Positions 43,915 to 64,000 of a stretch of DNA of 64,000 nucleotides are shown piece by piece. The notes under the pieces were generated by a model. The model was not told the origin of the DNA and did no database searches. It saw only the letters and a list, made by a program, of their open reading frames with translations. Position numbers and translations under genes: made by a program. Every line of letters begins with the position of its first letter. Position 1 is the stretch's first letter. The DNA is from Paroedura picta (lineage: Eukaryota; Chordata; Lepidosauria; Squamata; Gekkonidae), in NCBI RefSeq assembly GCF_049243985.1, contig NC_135377.1, forward strand, positions 64,738,145 to 64,802,144, written 5' to 3'.

Positions 43915-43996
43915 CCAGTGCCAGCGGCTGCCAAGGAAGCTCCCGGAGCGGAGCCGGCTGCTTCTCTTCCATTATTCAGAAAGCCGCCGGGATGAC
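43915..43996 (-). repeat. 82-bp exact inverted duplicate, copy 1
   Basis: Exact reverse complement of 46890-46971 by eye. It is wedged between a truncated hAT MITE (43871-43912) and a G homopolymer followed by a headless SINE. The sequence is GC-rich, like its partner in the CpG block, but its neighbours here are transposons. Confidence 0.85.
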
Positions 43997-44010
43997 CGGG
44001 GGGGGGGGGG

Positions 44011-44108
44011 GATGCCCAAGGTCACCCAGCTGGCTGCATGTGGGGGAGCGCAGATTCAAACCCAGCTCGCCATATTAGAAATCTGCACTCCTAACCACTA
44101 CCCCAAAC
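44011..44108 (-). mobile_element. Sauria-type SINE head fragment
   Basis: CCCAAGGTCACCCAGCTGGC and CAAACCCAGCTCGCC through CCTAACCACTACC; its 3' part is missing where the G homopolymer begins. Confidence 0.85.
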
Positions 44109-44109
44109 T

Positions 44110-44335
44110 AAAAACCCCAATGGTTGTCCAGGAATGTTTATCCTATGGCATGCGAAATGTGGCCAGGAGATCCTGGACCATTCTGGCAGCCAGACAAAAG
44201 ACATTCGGAGGGGTTTGCCATTGCCTGCCTTCCCGTCAGGACCCCCCCCCCCCCCCCGCAGGTTCCTTGGAGGAGGAACACTACCCAAATCTGCATCACT
44301 TTTGAGATCTGGCAGGATCGGTTTACAGGCAGCTG
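44110..44335 (-). mobile_element. 5S-rRNA-derived SINE
   Basis: GGGTTTGCCATTGCCTGCC, TTCCTTGGAGGAGGAACAC and TTTTGAGATCTGGCAGGATC in reverse; a 15-bp C run interrupts it. Confidence 0.75.
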
Positions 44336-44454
44336 TAAAGATGCTAAGGTACAAAGGGACTTTGCCAGCTCTCTTCAGCCGGATCACCCCCACCCACCCC
44401 CCTTTGGCAGAGGTCCTGGGGGGCTTCTGACAGACTTGTAAGGGAAGGATGGGG

Positions 44455-44656
44455 GGGTAGGGGTGGGCAATACCTGGAGCCTTTGGGGATGGAGTGGGGA
44501 GTGGGCAGGGTTTGGGGCAGGAAGGGACCCCGGTGGAGTCAAATGCCATGGAGTCCACCCTCCAAAGCAGTCCTTTTCTCCAGGGGAACTGATCTCTAGT
44601 TGGGAGATGAGCCCTAATTCCGGGGGATCCCCAGGTCTCCCCTCGGCCTGGCATCT
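44455..44656. mobile_element. Family-A fold-back MITE
   Basis: AGGGGTGGGCAATACCTGGA left end, core CTTTTCTCCAGGGGAACTGA, right end CGGCCTGGCATCTCC. Marks the left edge of the CpG-rich block. Confidence 0.75.
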
Positions 44657-45104
44657 CCGGCAGCTAGAAGGGGAAAGAGCTTGGGAGCGCCTCCCCCCCC
44701 CCCCTTCCACCCACGCCTGCGGTGCTGTTCCTCTCGGCTCCTCGGGGCGGAGCTCTCCGCTGTGCAAGGCGCGCCTTCCCGCCCCCTCGCCAAGCAGCCC
44801 GCCGCGGGGGCGTCCTCGGGCCATTTATAGCAAGGCAACAAGCCGGCAACGTGTTTGAGCGACGGGGGGGGGGGGGGGCGAACACGCGCCTGCCGCACGC
44901 AGCACACACCCGGCCTGATTTCCATCCCCGGCCGTTTCCCCCGCGTCTGCCAAGCACAGGGACGAAAAGCACGCCAACGGCGCCCAGTGGCTCAAAGCCT
45001 CCCCTCTTCCTTCTTAATTGGGGGGGGGGGGGGGGGACCTCTGACTGCTTTCTGCAGTCCGTGCTCTCTCGCTCTCGCCTTAGGATTGTTCGTCTGGCCC
45101 GTGC

Positions 45105-45265
45105 GGGAGATCCTGAGATGGTCTGGCTGCCAGGCAAGAGACGTTCAGAACCGATTGGCCACGGCTATGTCCCCGCCATCACGGCCCCGGTCCTGACCAG
45201 CCCAAACCTGCTTCACTTCCACGATATGACCCAACTGGGCATGCCTGGGCATCGAATCAAGGCCT
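45105..45265 (-). mobile_element. 5S-rRNA-derived SINE remnant in the CpG block
   Basis: GATGGTCTGGCTGCCAGGC, AAGAGACGTTCAGAACCGAT and GGTCCTGACCAGCCC in reverse, with elevated CpG compared with other copies. Confidence 0.65.
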
Positions 45266-46809
45266 TTGAAATCTCAAGACTCCCGCAAGAGGGATACGGA
45301 CATCGAACCCCGTAACAGACCCGGGCCAATGCGCACCAGCGATCGACAGGCGCAGAGTCTCTCGGCCTGTCCACCCCCCCCCCCCCACCGCTTGTCGTCC
45401 CCTCCAGCGCCAGATCCCCGCGCTGCCCGCTGCGCCTGGCATTTGGGCTCCCCCCCCCTTTCCCCCGGGCCGCCGCCTGCCTTCCACACGGGCCGAGGGC
45501 GGCTGCTAATGGCCCATCCATAATTCATGGGCGCTCGGAAGTAGGCCGAGGAGGCGAGGCCGCCCTTTGTGCCCAGAAAGAGCCTCTTGCCGCGCCCTGT
45601 CCGCCTCCCTCTCTCTTTTCTGGGCAAAGCAAGAATTGCAGCGGCCCTTTGCACGCGCCTTGGCCTGCGCACTTTGAGTGCACCCTAGAAGCACATTTCC
45701 TTTGCTTTGCACAGGAAAACCCAGCCGCAGGAGCACGCTGAAAACGCATGCTCCGAAGTGTGCGCAGCGAAGTCCCGCTTGAACCCAGAGGGGGCTTCCT
45801 GCGGAGTCCCCAGAGGGCTCGGGCGGCTGTTCGCATCCATTATTCAGCGGGGCCCATTTCAGGCATCGATCGCCTCGGCCTCCCTTTTCCCATTCCGCGC
45901 CCCCGTCCTCGTCGCTTCCCGTAGCGCGCCTGGTTCGCCCCGCCGTCCCCTGGCCTTTCTGCTTTGCCTTCAGCTCAGCTGATCCATTCTTCTTCCATTT
46001 GGCAAACCAGCCCCCACCTTGGCTGGGGAGAAGGATCTCGAAAGGAAATTTTTTTTGGGGGGGGTGGGGGAGTTGAAAATGCCTTGACCTTCGGCTACCG
46101 AAGGAGCCACCGATTCGTTCCCCGGAGGGTTCTTTAGACACGGGGGAATTTTGCTTGGAGCGGGTGGGGGTGGGTAAGGGTGGGGAGTCCCTTTCGGATG
46201 AAATCCGCGCTGCTTTGACTAGTCCGCGCAAGAATCTCTGATGCGGATTGACGGTGGGGCTTCGAACTCCCCTGCCTCCTCCACTGTCGACCACTTCCCC
46301 CAAAGCAACCCGTGATTTGAGTGGGCCGGGGTGGCTTCGGGCGCACTCCCGGCTTTAGTCGACGACCACTGCAAGGACCAGACGCGGGGGCATCCGTGTG
46401 TAGTTTAGGCCAGGGAATGTCGCGCAAGGGCCGCGCGTCTTGGCCAGGCTGCCTGTAATTTGGCCATTAATAGGGGGGACCCCCGCCCTTTCCTGCTCCC
46501 ATTGGTTACTGGGCTTCAGCCCCCGGGGGGCACACAGAGGGCCCGGCCTTTAATCTATGGACCGCTCGACGCGACTCTGGTTCACTCCTGACCAGGCGCT
46601 CCTGTTTCCTAGGTGGGGACTTGCAGGGTTCCCTTGGTGGGTGGTCGCGCGCGCCCCTCCCTTCCTCCCTCTTCCAGTGAGAAACCAGCAGGCTTGAGGG
46701 CCGGAGGAGGGGAGGTCGGGCCTGCCTTGCCTTCGGGTGGGGGGGGGGGGGGGCGGGAAGGAGGCGTTTGGCTCTCGCAGGCTGGCTTCTTCCGAAAGGC
46801 GCCGGGATG

Positions 46810-46819
46810 CTATAAATAG
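46810..46819 (+). promoter_or_regulatory. TATA-like / MEF2-like site
   Basis: CTATAAATAG fits both a TATA box and the MEF2 consensus YTAWWWWTAR, set in very GC-rich sequence. An ATG lies about 100 bp downstream at 46914. No transcript evidence. Confidence 0.35.
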
Positions 46820-46889
46820 GCGAGGGAGGCGAGGGCCGCTTCCGGGGCCGGATCAATACGGCCTCTTTCTCTCGCACCCCCCTCCCCCC

Positions 46890-46971
46890 GTCATCCCGGC
46901 GGCTTTCTGAATAATGGAAGAGAAGCAGCCGGCTCCGCTCCGGGAGCTTCCTTGGCAGCCGCTGGCACTGG
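46890..46971 (+). repeat. 82-bp exact inverted duplicate, copy 2
   Basis: Partner of 43915-43996. It lies in uninterrupted CpG-rich sequence just downstream of the TATA/MEF2-like site, so this is probably the source copy. It is flanked on the left by a C-rich run. Confidence 0.85.
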
Positions 46972-47668
46972 CCGCCCCCCTCCCCCGACAACGGTGCGAC
47001 CCCTTTTCATCGCTCCGTGAAGTTGTCCTGCAAGCGAGATTGCCGCGTCTCGTCGTGGCCGTCTGTGGGAGACAAGATTGCGGGGGGAGGGCTTCGGAAA
47101 GAGCGGCGCTTCCCTTCCAAACGGGCCCTTGGCCCCGTGGCTTCAGAGCCTCCTCTCAGAGACGCCGACGGTCAATTCCAGCGGCCGCTGACAATTCCCC
47201 GCCCCCCCCCCCCCCCCCCGCATCAGACCACCGGGGAGTAGGCTCTGCGCCTTCGAGGATTGGTCAGGCCCGGCGCAAGGCAAAGCTTGCACGAAAGGCG
47301 CCCGAATGGAGCCGGGGTCGGAAGGCTGGTCCCGTGGGGCCGACTCTTGCCCTCCCCGCAGATGCTGAAATCATGCTCCCCCCGGCAGGGGTATTGACCA
47401 GGCGGGCAGGCAAACCAGGGGGAGGAGCGACTAGACTTCTTCCCCAGATGCTGGGAAGCGCCTGGCCTCCCCTGGCCCCTGCCTCTCTCCCCACCGGCTC
47501 CCAACCTGGGAACGTTTCTTTGAAGGGAGGCGGACTTTCCGCCCCTGGGGCCAGCGCCATGCCCCATGGGAACCCAGAGGAAGAAAGCTCCGGAGCTTGA
47601 GGCTGGCATCGGGACAGAGTCAGGTGGTCCAGAAACGTCCTTGGGCCCAGCGAGGGAACCACGCTGAC

Positions 47669-47676
47669 TTACGTCA
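47669..47676. promoter_or_regulatory. CRE-like site
   Basis: TTACGTCA, a one-base variant of the palindromic CRE, at the right edge of the CpG-rich block and beyond the probable neuritin 3' end. Confidence 0.3.
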
Positions 47677-47729
47677 GATCAGCCGAATATTCTGCTCTGA
47701 TTGGCTAATGCATTTTCAAGGCCCCTTTG

Positions 47730-47930
47730 TAGCCAAACAGCATTCCTGTGCCAAACAGCACTCCGCACAGGTTGGCTAATCCACTTTCAATGTGCTTTTA
47801 CAGATGGATTTTCCCCATGCAAAATCTACATGGAAAGTGAATTATCCGACCTCTGTGGAATGGAAAATCTACGTCTAAACTGCATTAAAAGTGCATTATT
47901 TAAGGGGTGCAGAAGGGCATACTTCGGAGC
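47730..47930. mobile_element. Family-H MITE
   Basis: GGCCCCTTTGTAGCC region, GGCTAATCCACTTTCAATGT, ATGGAAAGTGAATTATCC, TGCATTATTTAAGGGGTGCA and AGAAGGGC: repeated, partly inverted blocks of the family. Confidence 0.55.
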
Positions 47931-48245
47931 AGCCGAATAGCATCGTGTTTGTTTCCCTGCAAAGATGCGCCGTCAGCTTTACCTGCCTAGCTCCTTTCAA
48001 CCCAACCCCCCAACCAAAGCCCTCGGCTCTCAGCAAGACTGAATTGGGGCCTCCTCGTTTTGCATGGGACCGAGTCTGCAGCAGTCCAAGCCCTGCTGCT
48101 GGGCCCTCCGGTGCCCATCTCTGGCCTCACCAGCCTCAGTGGGGAAAGAAACCCTTCTGTCTCAGCCTCCCTTCTCCGCACCGAGCCCCAGTCCTCGGCC
48201 GAATGATTTGTGACCTCGCTTAAACCCCCTGTGGATCAATTCACA

Positions 48246-48255
48246 TTTATTTATT
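48246..48255 (-). terminator. Overlapping AATAAA poly(A) signals
   Basis: The plus strand reads TTTATTTATT, giving two overlapping AATAAA hexamers on the minus strand, with CA dinucleotides about 15-25 nt further on as possible cleavage sites. A further AATAAA sits about 45 nt upstream. This is the first cluster of signals beyond the neuritin stop codon that I noticed. Confidence 0.5.
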
Positions 48256-48641
48256 TCAAATAAAATAAAACGACATCCTCTTTTCAAACAATAAGTTTTA
48301 TTTTATACTTTTTTCTATACTTCGTAGCAAATCTTTTATAATTTTTTTTTGCTGAATCGCTTTATAATAAACTTTCTTAAATTACATATTTTTTTTCTTC
48401 TCTCTCTTTTTTTAAATCAAGGCTCTTTTTTTATACTTCCCCCTCCCCCAAAACCTTTACACGGTGTGTTTTATTTTAATGTCTAGGTTTTTCCCCCCCC
48501 TCTTTTCCAACGTTAACATAGACCCCACCCCACCCCACCCCCGCCCTCCCCATCCCCTTTGTGATCGACACAGTTGGAAAATCCAATATCTTCCGGTAAT
48601 GGCGGGACCCCTCGGACGAGAGAAAGAAGGCGGGGCGTTGG

Positions 48642-48643
48642 AA

Positions 48644-48739
<96 letters not shown>

Positions 48740-48741
48740 AA
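48642..48741. repeat. (GAAA)n microsatellite, (TTTC)n in the neuritin 3' UTR
   Basis: About 24 nearly perfect units, inside the predicted 3' UTR. Confidence 0.97.
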
Positions 48742-49647
48742 CTTGTAAAGATGCCTTGACGGTCAAGTAAAGCTCAACTCTCAGCAAACATAGCAGCATT
48801 CATGAAGTCCTTCGTGTTCCGAAATCTCCTCTTCCCAATCCCCCTTCTTGGGGGCTTGGGTTCTGCCTCTGTCTCACACAGGCCCCCACAGCCCCCTTCT
48901 TGGGGGAGATGGTCACCTCTTTGTCGTGGAATGAGCAGGGACAAAAAACCTTTGAAAAGAATCCTAGGAAAGGCGATGATCGTTTGGGAGTGGTTTCCCC
49001 GACTCCGGCGCTCCTTGGACGCAGATGGCTGAGCTCCCGTCCGGGGCCTCCCTCCGCCCCCACTCCCCCCCCAAACCCCCCGTTCATGTCCATGCCTGGG
49101 CTCCACCCATATTCTTCCCGGCGACGTCCCCTCCCCAGAAGGGCCTCTCTTTTGTGGCCGCCAGGTGTGTTATTAATAGTAATTATTAGCCATTATTAGT
49201 AGTATTATTACCTATTAATGCTTGTTATTAGTATTCGGTGGTGGCTCGAAGCCGTTCCTGAGATTCCTTTGCGCACAAAAAAGAGGGCTCCGGCGGACCT
49301 CGGGCCTGGAGAGGAGAGACGAGTAAAGCTGACGGAGGTCCGGTTCTGGCTCACCGTTTGGTACCATTTTGGCAAATTCATTCAAGAGCACGACGGAAGG
49401 AGAGGGTGGGGGAGGGGGAGAGGGAGAGGGAGGGGAGGGAGGGGAGGCGGGGAGCGCCCTCTCGGACCCCTTCCTTCCCCGGTCCGGTCCTTCCTCGAGG
49501 GGCGCTGGGATTTCGACAGCAACATCCGCGGCAGCCCCCGGCCCAATGCGAGCGGACGGCGACGTGGCCTCTAGAAATCCAGGTGGTGGCCCGAGGGCGG
49601 CGGCGTGGGGGGCGACGGGGCGTGGGGATCGGGCTCCCCGCTGCGGC

Positions 49648-62163
<12,516 letters not shown>

Positions 62164-63168
62164 CCTCCAGTGAGTGCCACCATTTGCGAGGTGCGGCGCT
62201 TCCTGGGGTCTCTCTCGCTCTCTCCTCCGGGGCGGGCTCCCCCCTCCGTGGCCGGCTCAAAGGGGGGCTGGGGGGGACGCGGGGGGCAGCTGCAAGACAG
62301 GCATGGCCTCCCGGTGCCGACCGAGGCGCCGAGACTTTGGGGACGCCGAGCCGGGCGGGGTGGGTTGGGGGGGTGTGGGTTGGGGGGGGGGGCGCACGAC
62401 GGCCGGAGAAGAAGGCGAAGCTCCAGCCACGGGGCCGCCCGAGCGAGAGAAGGCGAGGGGCGAGGGAAGCGCAGGGACTGGCTCGCTCCACTCGGAGGGG
62501 GCGGAGGAAGGACGGCCCCACGCCCACCGCCAGCCCTGACGTGGGGGATGACACGGAGCCGGCCCTTTTTCGCGGGTGTGCGCCGGTGCGCACCTTGGAC
62601 GGCTGGCTGGCAGGCAGGCAGGCAGCGGGGAGGCAGCCCTTCTCGGCCGCCCCGTCGGCCGCTGCCTCCCTTGCTCGCCCCCGAGGCCGAGGGGAGCCTC
62701 TCCCGGTAGCACCCTTGGGCGGATACCCACCTCCCACCCATCCAGCCGGCCCGCCGGCCGCTTCATCCCAGGCAACTCGACGCCCAGTTCCCGCGCAGCC
62801 CTATAGGGGCGCCTCTCCTCGCTCCCTCCCCGGCCAGGCGGGCCCGGACTAGGAGGTCCACGGCCGCCGCCCAGCCCCCCCCCTCCGCGCGGGTCACAAA
62901 GCAACAGGCCGGGGTCGAGGGACGGGGCTCGGCTCGGCTGCAAAGGGATCCCGGAGAGACCCCCGTAGGCCAGCCAGCCCCGCGGTCCGGTCGCAGGCAA
63001 CACCCGCCTGGGAGTTTGGAAGAAGGTGCCCTACCGCACTCATATAGGCCTCCATATGCCCATGCAGCCCGTAGCCGGATGGAAAGATAGATACTATATC
63101 TATCCCCACCCGCCCATATTATTCTGTTGAATGTAAATGTTGTGATGATGTCAAAGTGGCCCTTGGAG

Positions 63169-63219
<51 letters not shown>

Positions 63220-63640
63220 ATAGGATTGCGTTTGGTGTCAGTGTAATGGTGTAAGATGGGCCAGGGAGGAGGCGAGGGACGAGCAAGGGCGCCGAGACTA
63301 GCTAGCCAGATGGATGGATGGTCCGCCGCTTGTGCTGCTCCCACTCCGCGCTCCGGCTCCATTCTCAAAGACCCCTCGGTCCGCCGCCTGCTTAGGCCAG
63401 GCTACCCGTGGGCATGGCAAGAATGGAGCCCCAAGTCCCGGGACAGCAAGGCGCCGCGGCGCGTCCCCAGCGGGGTGCCGAAAGAGATCTCGGGGGTCGC
63501 TGCAGCTGGGGCACCTTGACTGGGGAGCGGAGAGGCCGATCGGCCGGTGTGGAGCAGCTCCCGAGAGCGCAGGCCGGGACTGCAGGAGTCCCCGGTGTGA
63601 AGAGTGGAACAGCCGTGTCCGGCAAACAGGACACTCCTTC
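62164..63640 (-). promoter_or_regulatory. Neuritin 5' UTR and CpG-rich promoter region
   Basis: Dense CpG and G/C homopolymer runs lie immediately upstream of the start codon, with no convincing TATA box at a sensible distance. A CRE-like half site (TGACGTGG, 62537-62544) is present. Neuritin is known as an activity-regulated, CREB-responsive gene, so the site is of interest, but a single half site proves little. The transcription start is not determinable here. Confidence 0.5.
63172..63216. repeat. (GA)n microsatellite
   Basis: About 22 GA units, roughly 1 kb upstream of the neuritin start codon. Confidence 0.97.
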
Positions 63641-64000
63641 ACCCGGGGAGACCAAGTGGCCCGGGGGTTCAGAGGCGGTGGAAAGTGCCTCTGTCTGTCT
63701 GTCTGTCTACCTGCCCACACCATCACCTATCCACCTATCTGTTCTGAAATTTGCTTTTAGAATTCAAGCTGTAATCTGTATGTTACATTTTGCTTTTCTA
63801 ACTTCAAAGATATTATCTGTCATCCATCCACGTAGGTTTTAATTCTCTGTTTTTTTAAAATCCAAGATATCATCTCCATCTTTAACGTTTGCTTTTTAAA
63901 TTCAAGGTATCAGCTACTCATCCAGGTGTCTGTTTTGAAATCCTTTGGCTTTTCCAGTTCAAGACATATTCTATCCATGCATGTTTAAAACTTTTGCCTT
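63640..64000. other. Upstream flank, AT-rich
   Basis: A short (TCTG)n at 63689-63708, then AT-rich sequence with loosely repeated TTCAAG(G/A)TAT words. No gene recognised. Confidence 0.45.

Larger units (their letters stand above)
44660..47690. promoter_or_regulatory. CpG-rich block beyond the 3' end of neuritin
   Basis: A GC/CpG-rich region of about 3 kb with short AT islands: CCATTTATAG (44821), CCATTATTCAG (45837), CCATTAATAGG (46464), CTATAAATAG (46810), CTGAATAATGG (46907) and a CRE-like TTACGTCA (47669). It may be the promoter of an unseen transcript or an enhancer. A 5S-SINE remnant lies within it. Function is inference. Confidence 0.4.
48230..49647 (-). other. Probable neuritin 3' UTR
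   Basis: From the stop codon leftward the minus strand runs through GC-rich sequence, a (TTTC)n tract, and then an AT-rich U-tract zone (48300-48480). Overlapping AATAAA signals follow at 48255-48246 and another lies at 48302-48297. A UTR of about 1.4 kb is reasonable for the family. The extent is inferred from poly(A) signals only, with no transcript evidence. Confidence 0.5.

Noticed and set aside
45506-46303. 265-codon minus-strand open frame in the CpG-rich block
   Set aside because: Long frames are expected on both strands in sequence this GC-rich. The peptide is low-complexity Arg/Gly/Ser/Pro, with overlapping frames of similar size and no recognised domain.
48464-48759. Frames encoding Lys/Glu-Arg repeats
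   Set aside because: Translated (GAAA)n microsatellite in the predicted 3' UTR; the same applies to (CTTT)n at 4369.

Overview
The window looks like nuclear DNA from a squamate reptile, probably a gecko-like lizard. The evidence is the repeat content: many copies of a Sauria-type tRNA-derived SINE, a second tRNA-derived SINE, 5S-rRNA-derived SINEs, CR1 and L2 LINE 3' ends, Penelope-like element tails, and dense fold-back hAT-type MITEs. Host coding sequence is very sparse.

One host gene is supported. Three minus-strand exons (62163..62109, 57398..57254, 49879..49648) join in phase at GT/AG borders into a 143-residue neuritin: signal peptide, six-cysteine mature domain and GPI-type tail. Its start codon lies in a CpG-rich region (about 61-63.6 kb). 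Its AT-rich 3' UTR probably runs to about 48.23 kb. Its sequence is more diverged from mammalian NRN1 than I would expect for a strict orthologue, so it may be a paralogue.

Layout. 1-44.6 kb is repeat-rich intergenic DNA with several insertions inside insertions (10.5-11.7 kb, 27.4-28.8 kb, 29.7-31.5 kb, 33.2-35.0 kb) and one solo LTR with an intact target duplication (2397-2800). 44.6-47.7 kb is a GC/CpG-rich block beyond the 3' end of neuritin, with a TATA/MEF2-like site, CArG-like boxes and a CRE-like site; an 82-bp piece of it recurs inverted at 43.9 kb. 48.2-62.2 kb is the neuritin transcription unit; intron 2 (7.4 kb) holds old repeats and a second CpG-rich block, and intron 1 (4.7 kb) holds (CA)n and (GATA)n tracts. 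62.2-64 kb is the upstream flank.

The most notable items are a non-autonomous DNA transposon of about 0.9 kb present in two near-identical, oppositely oriented copies with 3-bp target duplications, the 82-bp exact inverted duplication, a palindrome whose arms extend 31 bp beyond a MITE, and the neuritin orthologue/paralogue question. I saw no tRNA or rRNA gene, no CRISPR array and no second protein-coding gene that I could support.
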